From NCBI RefSeq assembly GCF_000196015.1, contig NC_007973.1, forward strand, positions 434,001 through 498,000: 64,000 bases of DNA, read 5' to 3'. This document shows positions 26,771 through 37,098 of this stretch, piece after piece; position 1 is the first letter of the stretch; every line of letters begins with the position of its first letter. Position numbers and translations under genes: made by a program. The DNA is from Cupriavidus metallidurans CH34 (GTDB taxonomy: Bacteria; Pseudomonadota; Gammaproteobacteria; Burkholderiales; Burkholderiaceae). Under the pieces are notes generated by a model. The model made no database searches. It was given only the letters and a program-made list of their open reading frames with translations, and was not told the DNA's origin.

Positions 26771-29245
26771 ATGACCGAACAACGACGATCACCGCATCAT
26801 CCGGCCACCCGACCGCCAGCGCCTCCGGGCACGTCCCGGCGCGTCCGCCTGCCCGCCAGCGCGCTGCGGCCGCTCGTGCTCGCCATGGCCGGGCTGACGG
26901 TGAGTGCCCATGCGCAGTACGGCGCGACGTCCGCCATTCCGAACATCGACCTTGTCGAGCCGGTGGTCACTCAGACCCCGGAGGCGCCGCCGCCGCCGGC
27001 TGAAGGCGGCGATCTCGTGCCGCGCCTGACCGAGCCCGCCACGCGGACCGCCCCCAGTGGCAACACGCTAAACCTCTCGCCGTCATCTACGCCCTCGAAT
27101 CCGAACGCCCCGGCCTATGTGTCGGGCGATCGCGTAACGGGCTACAGCGAGAAGGGCGTGGAGATGGAAGGGCACGCCGAACTGCGCCGCGACGGTGGCG
27201 TGATCAAGGGCGACAGGCTCACCTACGACCAGGACACCGACGAAGCACATGCCACTGGCAACGTGCGGCTTTCCAAGAGCGGCACGCTGGCCGTGGGCCC
27301 GGAAGCACGGATGCGCGTGCAGGCCAATGAAGGCTACATGCTGTCCCCGGACTACTACTTCCAGCAGACTGGCGGCTCCGGCAGCGCCGAGCGCGTCGAT
27401 TTCCTGGATCCGGACCGCAGCACGCTGAAGAAGGCGACCTACACGACCTGTTCGCCCGATAACGCGGACTGGTACTTCAGCGCCAGAAAGCTCGACCTGG
27501 ACAGCGATCGTCAGGTCGGCACGGCCTATGGCGGTGTGCTTAATTTCTTTGGCGTGCCGATTGCCGGCGCGCCGGCGTTCAGTTTTCCGCTCAATGGCGA
27601 GCGTCGTAGCGGCGTGCTGCCGCCGTTGTTCGGCTATGGGTCGAACTCGGGTGCCGACCTGACGGTGCCCTACTACTTCAACCTGGCGCCAAACCGCGAT
27701 CTGACGATCTACCCGCGTATCCTGACGTCGCGCGGCGTGCAGCTTGGCGAGGATTTCCGGTATGTGGGCGACGGCTACAGCGGACGTATCCGCGGCGAGT
27801 TCCTGCCCGACGACAAGAAGGCGGGCCGCAACCGTTGGGCCTACTCGATCCAGCACTACCAGAGCATCATTCCTGGTATGACGGCCTATGTGAACGTCAG
27901 CAAGGTTTCGGATGACAAGTATCCCGACGACCTGACGCGTTCCGTATCGCAGTCGACTCTGCGTCAGTACACGCAGGAAGGTGGCGTGATCTATGCGTGG
28001 CAGGACTGGGTGTTCATGGCACGGGTGCAGAAGTTCCAGACGCTGTTGCCCAGCGAGCCGTCCTACGAGCGCGAGCCGCAGTTGAACGCGAAGTACAACC
28101 GCTATGATTTCCACGGTTTCGATATTTCGCTCGAAACTGACTACACGCGGTTCCGCATCCCGCTGACCAGTACCGGCTTCCAGCAGCCCGAGGGCAATCG
28201 CGCATTCATCCAGCCGACGATCAGTTACCCGATCATCCACCCGGGCTGGTACGTGACGCCGAAGTTCATCTTCAACGCGGCGCAGTACAACATGGATGCC
28301 GGCACCAACACCACTGGCGCGTCGAATACGCTCAATCGCGCCATTCCGACCGTGAGCCTCGATTCGGGCATGACGTTCGAGCGTGACGCGCCGGGTGTGA
28401 GCAAGCTGTTTGGCGTGAAGTACACCCAGACACTCGAGCCGCGCCTGTTCTACGTCTACACGCCGTTCTACGACCAGAGTCAGTTCCCGCTGTTCGATAC
28501 AGTGCAGTCGGACTTCGGCTACGGCCAGATCTTTACCGAGAACCCGTTTACCGGTAACGACCGCATCGCCGACAATAACAAGCTGACGCTGGGCCTGACC
28601 ACGCGCCTGATCGAATCGGAGACCGGTGTCGAACGTTTCCGTGGCACGATTGCGCAGCGCGTCGACTTCACGGGCCAGCGTGTCCAGCTCAACGGCACGC
28701 TGCCGGATGCCAAGCCGAGCTACTCGGACCTGCTGGCAGCCACCACGATCCAGCTGTTCCGTGGCTACTATCTCGATGCCGGCATCCAGTGGAATCCGGA
28801 CCAGGACAAGGTCAACTACTCGAACGTGGCACTCGCGTACCGCCCGGAATCGCGCAAGCTCATCAATTTTGGCTATCGCTACCGTCGCCCGACCTCGGTG
28901 ACAGACAATACCGCGATCGACCAGATCGAAATGTCGGGACAGTGGCCGATCACGCAACGCACTTACGGTATCGGCCGCGTGGCGTTCGACAAGTCGGCCA
29001 ACCAGCTCGTGGATGCGCTGGCCGGTTTCGAGTATGCCGCCGACTGCTGGGTCGGCCGGTTCGTGTACCAGCGTTTCCGCAATACCTCGAACGGTTACAC
29101 CGGGCGGGTTTTCTTCCAGGTGGAGTTCCGTGGGCTGTCGAAGATCGGCTCCAACCCGCTGGACATGTTGCGCCTGAACGTGCCGGGCTACGAGCCCGTG
29201 ACGGCACGGCCGGTGCCGACAACCCCGTACGATCACTATGAATGA
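26771..29245 (+). CDS. lptD: LPS-assembly outer-membrane protein LptD
   Basis: An 824-residue protein that with LptE inserts lipopolysaccharide in the outer leaflet. The long N-terminus ends in a signal peptide at about residues 30-48 (cleavage after AHA). An OstA-type periplasmic domain follows (about 95-250: VSGDRVTGYSEKGVEMEG...), then the C-terminal beta-barrel with many alternating aromatic strands. Cysteines for the disulfide pattern are visible in TYTTCSPDNADWYF and ADCWVGRFVYQ. It heads lptD-surA-pdxA-rsmA as in E. coli; surA follows after 9 bp and encodes the chaperone for LptD itself. Confidence 0.97.
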   Translation: MTEQRRSPHHPATRPPAPPGTSRRVRLPASALRPLVLAMAGLTVSAHAQYGATSAIPNIDLVEPVVTQTPEAPPPPAEGGDLVPRLTEPATRTAPSGNTLNLSPSSTPSNPNAPAYVSGDRVTGYSEKGVEMEGHAELRRDGGVIKGDRLTYDQDTDEAHATGNVRLSKSGTLAVGPEARMRVQANEGYMLSPDYYFQQTGGSGSAERVDFLDPDRSTLKKATYTTCSPDNADWYFSARKLDLDSDRQVGTAYGGVLNFFGVPIAGAPAFSFPLNGERRSGVLPPLFGYGSNSGADLTVPYYFNLAPNRDLTIYPRILTSRGVQLGEDFRYVGDGYSGRIRGEFLPDDKKAGRNRWAYSIQHYQSIIPGMTAYVNVSKVSDDKYPDDLTRSVSQSTLRQYTQEGGVIYAWQDWVFMARVQKFQTLLPSEPSYEREPQLNAKYNRYDFHGFDISLETDYTRFRIPLTSTGFQQPEGNRAFIQPTISYPIIHPGWYVTPKFIFNAAQYNMDAGTNTTGASNTLNRAIPTVSLDSGMTFERDAPGVSKLFGVKYTQTLEPRLFYVYTPFYDQSQFPLFDTVQSDFGYGQIFTENPFTGNDRIADNNKLTLGLTTRLIESETGVERFRGTIAQRVDFTGQRVQLNGTLPDAKPSYSDLLAATTIQLFRGYYLDAGIQWNPDQDKVNYSNVALAYRPESRKLINFGYRYRRPTSVTDNTAIDQIEMSGQWPITQRTYGIGRVAFDKSANQLVDALAGFEYAADCWVGRFVYQRFRNTSNGYTGRVFFQVEFRGLSKIGSNPLDMLRLNVPGYEPVTARPVPTTPYDHYE

Positions 29246-29254
29246 CGGACCAAG

Positions 29255-30736
29255 ATGAAACGTCAAGCCTTCTCCCTGTTGTCCCGCCTGAACCCCTGGC
29301 AGCAGCTGCTGCTGTCGGCCGTGCTCGTGACGCTGGCCGCGCCGGCAGCTGCGCAACTGCGCGCGCCCGGCACGCGTACGCAGGGCATCTTCACGCAGCA
29401 GGGCAGCCAATCGGCCAGCCAGGGCAGCACCGTGGCGCCGAGCCAGCCGATGATGGGCGTGCCGCAGCCTTCGTCCCAGCCGCGCTCGCAGTTGGTGGAC
29501 GAGGTGGTGGCTGTCGTCAACAACAGCGTGATCACGCGCCGGGAACTGCTTGACCGCGCCGACGAGATCGAAAGCCAGCTTCGCGCCGCCAAGCGTGAGG
29601 TGCCACCGCGGCCTGACTTGCTAGGCGAAGTGCTGGAACGCCTCGTGATGGAGCGCGTGCAGACGCAGGCCGCGCAGGAAGCCGGGATCAAGGTGACCGA
29701 TCAGGAAGTCGATCGGGCGATCGAATCGGTGGCGCAACAGAACAAGATGTCTGCGACGGAGTTGCGCAGCCGCGTGGAAGCCAGCGGCATGTCGTGGACC
29801 AAGTACCGCGACGAACTGCGCAAGCAGGTCCAGGTGATCCGCCTGCGCGAACGCGAGGTGGACTCGAAGGTGCAGGTCTACGACGGCGAGATCGACAACT
29901 ATCTGGCTGCGCGTAATGGTGGCCAGGCGGCAGCCTCGGGCCCGACTGAGTTCAATGTGGCGCAGATCCTCGTGCGCGTGCCCGAAGATGCGTCCGATGC
30001 ACAGAAGGCCCAGCTCAAGACGAAAGCGGAAGGCCTGCTGAAGCAGGTGCAGGGCGGGGCGGACTTTGCCGAACTGGCCAAGGCCAACTCCGAGGCGCCG
30101 GAAGCCTCGCAAGGCGGCTCGCTGGGTTTCCGCGAGATTGGCCGGCTGCCTGCCGTGTTCGCCAATGCCGTGGTCGACCTGCAGCCGGGCGCGGTGGTGC
30201 CCGAGGTTCTGGAATCGGCCAATGGTTTCCACGTGGTCAAGCTTGTGTCCAAGCGCACGGCCGCCGCGCAGCCGGCAGCGAGCGACCGCATCGCGCAGAC
30301 GCAGGTGCGCCATATCCTGATCCGCACCGGCCCGAACATGCCCGAGGCCGAAGCCAAGCGTCAGATGGCGACGATCCGCGACCGGATCACGCACGGCGTA
30401 GATTTCGCCGATGCCGCGCGTCGCTACTCGCAGGACGGCTCGGCGTCGCAAGGCGGCGAACTCGGCTGGGTGTCGCCGGGCGAACTAGTGCCCGAGTTCG
30501 AGCAGGCCATGAACCGCCTGCGCCCGGGCGAGATCTCCGACCCGGTAGTCACGCAGTTCGGTGTGCACCTGATCCAGGTGGAAAATCGCCGCGAGACCGA
30601 AGTGTCGCCCGAGAAGCAGCGTGACTTCGCACGTGCCGAAGTTCGCGAGCAGAAGCTGCGCGCCGCCTATGATGACTGGGTGCGCCAGCTCCGCAGCGCG
30701 GCGTATGTCGAATACCGGATCAACCGCCAGCGCTGA
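29255..30736 (+). CDS. surA: Periplasmic chaperone and peptidyl-prolyl isomerase SurA
   Basis: A 493-residue protein with a signal peptide ending AAPAAAQ (about residue 35), a Gln/Ser-rich linker, a SurA N domain (about 80-225; [18 protein letters not shown]) and two parvulin domains at about 235-335 and 350-450 ([24 protein letters not shown]). It escorts outer-membrane proteins, LptD in particular, across the periplasm. The N-terminus before the SurA N domain is longer by about 40 residues than E. coli SurA and is low-complexity. pdxA follows after 16 bp. Confidence 0.96.
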   Translation: MKRQAFSLLSRLNPWQQLLLSAVLVTLAAPAAAQLRAPGTRTQGIFTQQGSQSASQGSTVAPSQPMMGVPQPSSQPRSQLVDEVVAVVNNSVITRRELLDRADEIESQLRAAKREVPPRPDLLGEVLERLVMERVQTQAAQEAGIKVTDQEVDRAIESVAQQNKMSATELRSRVEASGMSWTKYRDELRKQVQVIRLREREVDSKVQVYDGEIDNYLAARNGGQAAASGPTEFNVAQILVRVPEDASDAQKAQLKTKAEGLLKQVQGGADFAELAKANSEAPEASQGGSLGFREIGRLPAVFANAVVDLQPGAVVPEVLESANGFHVVKLVSKRTAAAQPAASDRIAQTQVRHILIRTGPNMPEAEAKRQMATIRDRITHGVDFADAARRYSQDGSASQGGELGWVSPGELVPEFEQAMNRLRPGEISDPVVTQFGVHLIQVENRRETEVSPEKQRDFARAEVREQKLRAAYDDWVRQLRSAAYVEYRINRQR

Positions 30737-30752
30737 TGCGCTGGCCCGAACC

Positions 30753-31829
30753 ATGCCCGACCCCGCGCCACTCGACCTAGCGATCACGACCGGAGAACCG
30801 GCCGGCATCGGTCCCGATATCACGATCGGTGCCCTGCTGCAGTTCGCCGCCAATCACGGCGGCAACGTCGGCCATGGGGGGGCGGTCCGCTTCCATGTGA
30901 TCGGCGATGCGCGTCTGCTCGATCAGCGTGCCGAGGCGCTCGGCGTGGCCCATGCGTGGGCACGTCGGATTGCCGACGGCGACGTGATCGTAGAAGACAT
31001 CGCGCTGGGCGTGCACTGCGAACCGGGGCGGCTCGATGCCCGCAATGGCCACTACGTGCTGGCGCTGCTGGATGCCGCCGTCGATGGCCTGCGGACGGGC
31101 CGCTATGCGGCCATGATTACCGCGCCGGTGCAGAAGAGCACGATCAATGATGCTGGCGTGCCGTTTTCCGGGCATACCGAATATTTGGCCGAATGCGCCG
31201 GCGTGCCGCGTGTGGTAATGATGCTGGCCGGCCCGCAGCCGGCGCATGACAACGCCATGCTGCGCGTGGCGCTGGCCACCACGCATCTGCCGCTGCGCGC
31301 GGTGCCCGACGCGCTGAACATTCCGATGTTGGTCGAGACGCTGGCGATTGTCGATGCCGACCTGCGCCGGAATTTCGGCATCGCGCGTCCACGCATCCTG
31401 GTAACGGGACTGAACCCGCACGCGGGGGAGTCCGGTCATATGGGGCGCGAGGAAATCGACGTGATTTCTCCCGCGCTCGAGCAGGCGCGCGATGCCGATA
31501 TCGACGCGCGCGGCCCGTATCCCGCCGACACGCTGTTCCAGCCGCGCCATCTGCGTGATGCCGACTGCGTGCTGGCGATGTACCATGACCAGGGCCTGGC
31601 ACCCCTCAAGTACGGCACCTTTGGACACGGCGTGAATATCACGCTGGGGCTACCCTTCATCCGCACATCGGTGGACCATGGGACCGCGCTCGACCTGGCC
31701 GGCACTGGCCGCGCCGAGCACGGCAGCATGATCGAAGCCATCCGCTGTGCCATTACCATGGCCGGACATGCCAGCGGGCGCCACAGCAATGGGCGCGCCG
31801 ATAACGGCATCTCCAACGGCCAGCACTGA
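30753..31829 (+). CDS. pdxA: 4-hydroxythreonine-4-phosphate dehydrogenase
   Basis: A 358-residue enzyme of pyridoxal-phosphate synthesis (NAD-dependent oxidation). The family start [15 protein letters not shown] is clear, with metal ligands in [23 protein letters not shown] and [40 protein letters not shown] is also typical. The start at 30753 is preferred since upstream in-frame codons overlap surA. The last 20 residues ([17 protein letters not shown]) look like a species-specific tail. It lies in the lptD-surA-pdxA-rsmA operon. Confidence 0.96.
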   Translation: MPDPAPLDLAITTGEPAGIGPDITIGALLQFAANHGGNVGHGGAVRFHVIGDARLLDQRAEALGVAHAWARRIADGDVIVEDIALGVHCEPGRLDARNGHYVLALLDAAVDGLRTGRYAAMITAPVQKSTINDAGVPFSGHTEYLAECAGVPRVVMMLAGPQPAHDNAMLRVALATTHLPLRAVPDALNIPMLVETLAIVDADLRRNFGIARPRILVTGLNPHAGESGHMGREEIDVISPALEQARDADIDARGPYPADTLFQPRHLRDADCVLAMYHDQGLAPLKYGTFGHGVNITLGLPFIRTSVDHGTALDLAGTGRAEHGSMIEAIRCAITMAGHASGRHSNGRADNGISNGQH

Positions 31830-31832
31830 CTT

Positions 31833-32669
31833 ATGCGTTCAAACGTGCACCAGGGCCATGTGGCCCGCAAACGGTTCGGACAGAACTTCCTCGTCGACGA
31901 CGGCATCATTCACGGCATCGTCAGCGCGATTGACCCGCAGCCGAACGACATCGTGGTCGAGATCGGTCCGGGCCTCGGCGCGCTGACCGATCCGCTGCTG
32001 GAGCGGCTGCCAGGCATGCAGGTGGTCGAGCTCGACCGGGATCTCGTGGAGCGGTTGCGTCGGCGCTACGGCGACCGCCTCGTGGTCCACGCCGGCGATG
32101 CGCTGGCGTTCGATTTTGGCAAGCTGCGCGAGCCCGGCCGCGCGCTGCGCATCGTCGGTAACCTGCCGTACAACATTTCCAGCCCGCTGCTGTTCCATCT
32201 GGTGGATTTCGCCGATGACGTGCGCGACCAGCATTTCATGCTGCAGAAGGAAGTGGTCGAGCGCATGGTGGCCGACCCCGGCAGCAAATCGTATGGCCGC
32301 CTGTCGATCATGCTGCAGGTTCGCTACCACATGGAGCACGTGCTCGATGTGCCGCCCGCGTCGTTCAATCCGCCGCCGAAGGTCGATTCCGCCGTGGTGC
32401 GCATGATTCCGTGGCCACGCGCCGAGGATGGCACGCTGCGGTCGCCGTATGCCGCGTGCGATGCGGGCGTGTTGGGCGACGTGGTGACCGCCGCGTTCTC
32501 GCAGCGCCGCAAGGTGCTGCGCAATACGCTGTCGTTCCTCCGCGACCAGGTTGATTTCGACGCGCTAGGCTTCGATCTGACCCGCCGCGCCGAGGAAGTG
32601 CCCGTTGCCGAGTATGTCGAGCTCGCGCGAATCGTCGGTGGCGCGGAGCCGCCCGCCCGCGTGGCCTGA
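31833..32669 (+). CDS. rsmA: 16S rRNA dimethyladenosine methyltransferase (RsmA/KsgA)
   Basis: A 278-residue enzyme adding four methyl groups to two adenosines of the 16S 3' stem-loop (loss gives kasugamycin resistance). SAM motifs are [15 protein letters not shown] and the N6-adenine motif [17 protein letters not shown]. The N-terminus has [12 protein letters not shown], the usual start. It begins 3 bp after pdxA, and apaG/apaH, present downstream in E. coli, are absent. Confidence 0.97.
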   Translation: MRSNVHQGHVARKRFGQNFLVDDGIIHGIVSAIDPQPNDIVVEIGPGLGALTDPLLERLPGMQVVELDRDLVERLRRRYGDRLVVHAGDALAFDFGKLREPGRALRIVGNLPYNISSPLLFHLVDFADDVRDQHFMLQKEVVERMVADPGSKSYGRLSIMLQVRYHMEHVLDVPPASFNPPPKVDSAVVRMIPWPRAEDGTLRSPYAACDAGVLGDVVTAAFSQRRKVLRNTLSFLRDQVDFDALGFDLTRRAEEVPVAEYVELARIVGGAEPPARVA

Positions 32670-32711
32670 GCCCCTTTTTATCCTGAATACCCTGAAGTCC
32701 TTGCGACGCCC

Positions 32712-33740
32712 ATGACTGACCAGACCAACCCTGATAAGCGTCCCGTCATCCTGACTGGCGACCGTCCTACCGGCCCGCTTCACCTTGGCCATTTCGTCGG
32801 CTCCCTGAAGAGCCGCGTCACCCTGCAGGAGACGCACAAGCAGTACGTGCTGCTGGCCGATACCCAGGCGATGACCGATAACGCCCATGACCCCGACAAG
32901 GTGCGCCGCAACGTGCTCGAAGTCGCGCTCGACTACCTCGCCGTGGGCATCGATCCGGCCAAGACCACGATCTCGGTGCAGTCGCACCTGCCGGCGCTGG
33001 CGGAACTGACGCTGATGTATCTGAACTTCGTCACGGTATCGCGCCTGGAGCGCAACCCGACGATCAAGGAGGAAATCCAGGCGCGTGGCTTCGGCCGCGA
33101 CATCCCGGCTGGTTTCCTGTGCTACCCGGCTTCGCAGGCCGCCGACATCACCGGCTTCAAGGCCGTGCTGGTGCCCGTGGGCGAAGACCAGGCACCGCTG
33201 ATCGAGCAGACCAACGAGATCGTGCGTCGGGTCAACAATCAGGTGGGCCGCGAGGTGCTGCCCGAAGCCGCCGCGCTTATCCCGAAGCATGGCCGTCTGC
33301 CGGGCGTGGATGGCAAGGCGAAGATGAGCAAGTCGCAGGGCAACGCGATTCCGCTCGGCGCGTCGCCGGACCAGATTCGCGAAGCCGTGCACAAGATGTA
33401 CACCGATCCGAACCACCTCAAGGTGTCCGATCCGGGCCAGGTGGAAGGCAATGTCGTGTTCACGTACCTCGACGCATTCGATCCGAATCCGGCTGAGGTG
33501 GAAGCGCTCAAGGAGCACTACCGTCGTGGCGGACTGGGCGACATGGTGCTGAAGCGCCGCGTGGAAGGCGTCCTGCAGGAAATGCTGCGCCCGATCCGCG
33601 AACGCCGCGAGCAGCTTGCCCAGGACCCGGGCTATGTGTTCGATATCCTGAAGAAGGGCACCGCCGAAGCCCGCGAAATCACCCAGCAGACGCTGGACGA
33701 AGTGCGCGGCGCGCTGGGGATGTTCTCGTTCCCGCAGTGA
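32712..33740 (+). CDS. trpS: Tryptophanyl-tRNA synthetase
   Basis: A 342-residue class Ic synthetase. HIGH-like HLGH is at residues 24-27 (GDRPTGPLHLGHFVGSL), KMSKS at 204-208 (GKAKMSKSQG), and the family motif GEDQAPLIEQTNEIVRR lies before it. Length and spacing are normal. It is 42 bp downstream of rsmA on the same strand and may be cotranscribed. Confidence 0.96.
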   Translation: MTDQTNPDKRPVILTGDRPTGPLHLGHFVGSLKSRVTLQETHKQYVLLADTQAMTDNAHDPDKVRRNVLEVALDYLAVGIDPAKTTISVQSHLPALAELTLMYLNFVTVSRLERNPTIKEEIQARGFGRDIPAGFLCYPASQAADITGFKAVLVPVGEDQAPLIEQTNEIVRRVNNQVGREVLPEAAALIPKHGRLPGVDGKAKMSKSQGNAIPLGASPDQIREAVHKMYTDPNHLKVSDPGQVEGNVVFTYLDAFDPNPAEVEALKEHYRRGGLGDMVLKRRVEGVLQEMLRPIRERREQLAQDPGYVFDILKKGTAEAREITQQTLDEVRGALGMFSFPQ

Positions 33741-33757
33741 TTCGGCACTGATCGTTG

Positions 33758-33787
33758 TCGCCCTTGCCCGCTACGCGGGAGAGGGCG
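33758..33787. repeat. REP-like palindrome downstream of trpS
   Basis: CGCCCTTGCCCG pairs imperfectly with CGGGAGAGGGCG around CTACG, 18 bp past trpS. It resembles the palindromes at 17329 and 44540. It lies where trpS and the opposing DMT gene meet, so it may double as a terminator. Confidence 0.55.
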
Positions 33788-33805
33788 ACAAACCGACGGC
33801 GTTCA

Positions 33806-34711
33806 CTACGCCCGTCGATTCACCAGCACAATCCCCCCCAGCACCATCACCGCCGCCAAGGCGAACCGCACGCCGACGTGGTCGTGCATGAGCAGCACGC
33901 CGAATGCCACGCCGAACAGCGGCGTCAGGAACGAGAAGACCGATAGCCGTGACGCCAGATACTGGCGCAGAAGCCAGAACCAGATCAGGTAGCTCGCGAA
34001 CGCGATCAGCACCGACTGGTAGAACAGGCTGGCCACGACGAAGCCTGTGATTTCCACCGTATGCGCCTGGCCTGCCGCCAGCGCCATCAACAGCAGCATC
34101 ACCGCCGACACGCCCAACTGGTAGAGCAGCGTCTTGCTGGCAGGGGCACCAGACAGCTTGCTGCCGCGCACGACGACGGTTGTCGCCGCCCACAGGGCAC
34201 CGGCCACCATGCCCAGGACATCGCCAATCACCGTGCTGCCTTGCGTGGAAGGCGAGGCAATGCCGTCGGCGAAGGCCAGCGCAATGCCGCAGAACGCGAG
34301 AACCACGCCGAGCCACTGGCCCCGGTGCAGATGCTCGCCCGGCACGAACAGGTGCAGGCCGAGTGCGGTGAAGATCGGGGCTGTATAGAGAAACACCGCC
34401 ATGCGGGATGCGGTGGTGTGGCCGAGTCCAACGAAGATGCAGAAGAACTCGGCCCCGAACAGCAGTCCCGCTACCAGTCCCGCGCGCAATGTGCCATCGC
34501 GTTCCCAGAGCGGCGTGCCACGCCAGGCCGCGAAGCCGAACACCAGCAGCGCCGCGATGGCGGATCGCACGCCCGCCTGCAGCACGGCGCCCATCAGCGG
34601 CGCGGTGACCTTGATGATCACCTGCTGGAGCCCCCAGGCGGCGCACAGCAGCACCATCAACCCGATGGCCGTGCCGTCCAGCGGGCGCCGCGTCATTGCT
34701 TGCGCGCTCAT
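33806..34711 (-). CDS. DMT-superfamily (EamA) transporter
   Basis: A 301-residue protein with ten predicted membrane helices in two EamA repeats (about 10-145 and 160-295). LLCAAWGLQQVIIK opens the first; FGVAFGVLLMHDHVGVRFALAAVMVLGGI is in the second. EamA carriers usually export metabolites or amino acids; the substrate is unknown. The gene overlaps nothing, starting 6 bp before gloA ends on the same strand, so it likely belongs to the gloA operon. Confidence 0.88.
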   Translation of the reverse strand: MSAQAMTRRPLDGTAIGLMVLLCAAWGLQQVIIKVTAPLMGAVLQAGVRSAIAALLVFGFAAWRGTPLWERDGTLRAGLVAGLLFGAEFFCIFVGLGHTTASRMAVFLYTAPIFTALGLHLFVPGEHLHRGQWLGVVLAFCGIALAFADGIASPSTQGSTVIGDVLGMVAGALWAATTVVVRGSKLSGAPASKTLLYQLGVSAVMLLLMALAAGQAHTVEITGFVVASLFYQSVLIAFASYLIWFWLLRQYLASRLSVFSFLTPLFGVAFGVLLMHDHVGVRFALAAVMVLGGIVLVNRRA

Positions 34712-34717
34712 TGCGCG

Positions 34718-35125
34718 TTACGGGCGGGCAGCGTCGCGCGTCGAGTGACGCTCGATCAGTTCGATCTTGTAGCCGTCCGGGTCCTCTACGAACGCGATCA
34801 CCGTGGTGCCGCCCTTGACCGGACCGGCTTCGCGGGTGACCTTGCCGCCGGCCGACCGGATGCGCTCACAGGCTTCGGCCGCGCTGGGTACTTCCAGGGC
34901 GATATGGCCATAGGCGGTACCAAGATCGTACTTGTCGACGCCGTAGTTGTAGGTCAGTTCGATGACGGCGGTCTCGGTTTCGGGGCCGTATCCGACGAAG
35001 GCCAGGCGGTACTTGTATTCGGGATTGTCGCTTTCGCGCAGCAGCGTCATGCCCAGCACGCGCGTGTAGAAGTCGATCGAACGCTGGTAGTCGCCAACGC
35101 GCAGCATGGTGTGGAGGAGTCGCAT
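34718..35125 (-). CDS. gloA: Lactoylglutathione lyase (glyoxalase I)
   Basis: A 135-residue enzyme that turns the methylglyoxal-glutathione adduct into lactoylglutathione. Metal ligands: His5 ([13 protein letters not shown]), Glu56 in [10 protein letters not shown], His74 in YGHIALEV and Glu122 in YKIELIER. This is the Ni-dependent bacterial form by length and loop pattern. It is part of the YgjP-like/plsC/gmhB run on the minus strand. Confidence 0.95.
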   Translation of the reverse strand: MRLLHTMLRVGDYQRSIDFYTRVLGMTLLRESDNPEYKYRLAFVGYGPETETAVIELTYNYGVDKYDLGTAYGHIALEVPSAAEACERIRSAGGKVTREAGPVKGGTTVIAFVEDPDGYKIELIERHSTRDAARP

Positions 35126-35372
35126 GGGGGTCTCTTTTGCAAAACTGTAAAGACAGAGTTCGCCATTCTATTCCCATGCCGCGGAACGCGTCGGCGGCCG
35201 TCAATGTCGGTCCCTATGCCGATATCCGGTTTCGGTATGCGTGGTTCGACAACAGCGTGCGGGGCGACCAGTCGCCGGAGGCCGGCGATTACAGCCAGGA
35301 GTGGAACGTATCCGTCGAGGGCGCCTGGGCGCACGGTATGCGCGGTGAGCGACGAGGGCGTCGGAGCGTCTG
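35126..35372. other. Spacer between gloA and the ygjP-like gene
   Basis: No credible gene. A plus-strand frame at 35176 gives a short low-quality ORF with no family hit. The right end becomes an 8-bp tandem repeat. Confidence 0.5.
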
Positions 35373-35444
35373 AACGCCGGAACGTCAGAACGTCAGAACG
35401 TCAGAACGTCAGAACGTCAGAACGTCAGAACGTCAGAACGTCGG
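35373..35444. repeat. 8-bp tandem repeat, nine units
   Basis: Seven perfect AACGTCAG units at 35381-35436, flanked by one-off variants AACGCCGG (35373-35380) and AACGTCGG (35437-35444). The rightmost units lie inside the 3' end of the ygjP-like gene, whose TGA stop (35433-35435 on the plus strand, TCA) is inside a unit. Confidence 0.92.
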
Positions 35445-36311
35445 CAACAGTTCCGGTGGATGAGCGCGAAGCTGGGCGCGGGCGTCGCGGAACTCGGGGA
35501 AGATCGATTCCACTGTTTCCCAGAAACGCGGTCCGTGGTTCATCTCCTTGAGATGCGCCAGCTCGTGGGCGGCCACGTAGTCGATCATTGACAGCGGGAA
35601 ATGCATGAGGCGCCAGTTCAGCCGGATCTTGCCGTCGGCCGTGCAGCTTCCCCAGCGCGTGGCTGCCGAGGTCAGGGCGAAGCCGGTATGACGCACGCCC
35701 AGTTTCGCGGCATAGATGTCCAGCCGCTCCGCCAGCAGGCGGCGCGCCTGGTTCTGCATCCAGCCCTGCACACGGTCCTTGATCTGCTGCTCGTCGGCGT
35801 GCGCGGGCAGGGCCAGATGCAGCATGCGCAATTCCGCATTGAACATCAGCACGCCGGCCGGCGATTCGAGTTGCAGGGTGATCGGCTGGCCCAGGAACGG
35901 TAGCGACGCGCCGTCGCGCCATTGCACCGTCGGCAGGATGCGGCGTGCTTCGCGATGGCGCCATTCGCCCAGCTTGTTGAAGATCCAGCGCTGCTTCTCG
36001 AGGATGGCTGCTTCGACGTCGGCCAGGGTCACCCAGCGGGGGGCGGTGATCGACAGGCCGCGATCGTCCACGGTGAAGCCGATGGTGCGCCGCGACGAGC
36101 GCTTGAGGGCGTAGTGCACCGTACGTTCGCCCACCTGCAGCCGCCGGCCGTTGGGCAGGGCCGGGGGCCAGGGCGACGCGGTTTCGGGTGTTTGCGGCGC
36201 GGATGTCGGCGACAGGTCCTGCTGCTCCGGCGTGACGGGCGGCAATGCCTCCGCCAGCGGCAGCTCGAGCTGCGCGCCGGGTGTCTCGGGAGCAGGGCGC
36301 AGCAGCTTCAT
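35433..36311 (-). CDS. YgjP/WSS1-like metallopeptidase (M48-type)
   Basis: A 292-residue protein. The N-terminal 75 residues are Pro/Gln/Ser-rich and not conserved; the catalytic part spans 80-285 and carries HELAHLKEMNHGPRFWE (zincin HExxH with His and a third ligand) and TRWGSCTADGKIRLNWRL, features of the YgjP family. The function of this family is not settled. The start at 36311 overlaps the plsC stop by 4 bp. The stop lies within an 8-bp repeat array, so its length could vary between strains. Confidence 0.88.
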   Translation of the reverse strand: MKLLRPAPETPGAQLELPLAEALPPVTPEQQDLSPTSAPQTPETASPWPPALPNGRRLQVGERTVHYALKRSSRRTIGFTVDDRGLSITAPRWVTLADVEAAILEKQRWIFNKLGEWRHREARRILPTVQWRDGASLPFLGQPITLQLESPAGVLMFNAELRMLHLALPAHADEQQIKDRVQGWMQNQARRLLAERLDIYAAKLGVRHTGFALTSAATRWGSCTADGKIRLNWRLMHFPLSMIDYVAAHELAHLKEMNHGPRFWETVESIFPEFRDARAQLRAHPPELLPTF

Positions 36312-37069
36312 GCGGTGGCCTGGTTTCCTGCGCGGCGATAGCTGTCCGGATCGATGCGGCGCATCTCTGCCTCGATCCACGCTTCGACTTCCTGATTCAG
36401 CATGTCTGCGGTCTTGTTGGCCGACGCAATCGGGGCGCCGATCGAAATCGTAATCATGCCCGGATATTTCAGGAAGGAGTTGCGGGGCCAGAGTCGTCCC
36501 GAATTGACAGCCATCGGGATAACCCATGCGCCGGTTTCCACCGCCAGACGGGCGCCGCCGCTCTTGTAGCGCGGCTTCTCCAGGCCCGAGGCGGTGCGCG
36601 TGCCCTCCGGGAACATGATGATCCAGGCGCCTTCTGCCAGGCGGTCGCGGCCCTGGCGGGCGGCCGACGCGAACGCGCGCGGGCCGTCCTTGCGATTGAT
36701 ATGGACCATCTTCAGCATCCCCAGGGCCCAGCCGAAGAACGGTACTAGCAGCAACTCGCGCTTGAAGACGAAACACAGCGGCTTGGGCATCAGGGCCACA
36801 TAGGCCACGGTTTCCCATGCGGACTGGTGCTTGGACAGCAGCACCACGTGCTTGTCGAGCATCGACTGCGCCTGCTCCATGCCCTCGATGCGATAGTGGA
36901 TGCCGCAGATCAGGCGGCCCGCCCAGATCACGAGCCTTGTCCAGCCGCGCACGAAGCGGAAGCGGTTCTCCGCATTCATGAACGGAAACACGATGAAGCA
37001 AAGGCACGCATAGGGGGGCGTGAGTGCCAGGAGGTACAGCGAGAACAGCAGGGAACGGAGGAAAGTCAT
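36308..37069 (-). CDS. plsC: 1-acyl-sn-glycerol-3-phosphate acyltransferase
   Basis: A 253-residue membrane acyltransferase making phosphatidic acid. An N-terminal membrane helix (LLFSLYLLALTPPYACLCFIVF) precedes the catalytic motif SKHQSAWET. This is an HX4E variant of the usual HX4D and is also found in other beta-proteobacterial PlsC proteins. The second motif is FPEGTRTASGLEKPRYKSGG. It follows gmhB by 29 bp. Confidence 0.94.
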   Translation of the reverse strand: MTFLRSLLFSLYLLALTPPYACLCFIVFPFMNAENRFRFVRGWTRLVIWAGRLICGIHYRIEGMEQAQSMLDKHVVLLSKHQSAWETVAYVALMPKPLCFVFKRELLLVPFFGWALGMLKMVHINRKDGPRAFASAARQGRDRLAEGAWIIMFPEGTRTASGLEKPRYKSGGARLAVETGAWVIPMAVNSGRLWPRNSFLKYPGMITISIGAPIASANKTADMLNQEVEAWIEAEMRRIDPDSYRRAGNQATA

Positions 37070-37098
37070 CGATCGGGGGCGGTAATCGGGGACGGATA

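Noticed and set aside
35176..35373. Short plus-strand ORF after gloA.
   Set aside because: No family likeness, no ribosome site, and it runs into the repeat array.
35373..35444. Tandem repeats that might suggest a CRISPR array.
   Set aside because: Units are 8 bp, directly adjacent, with no spacers, no leader and no cas genes.
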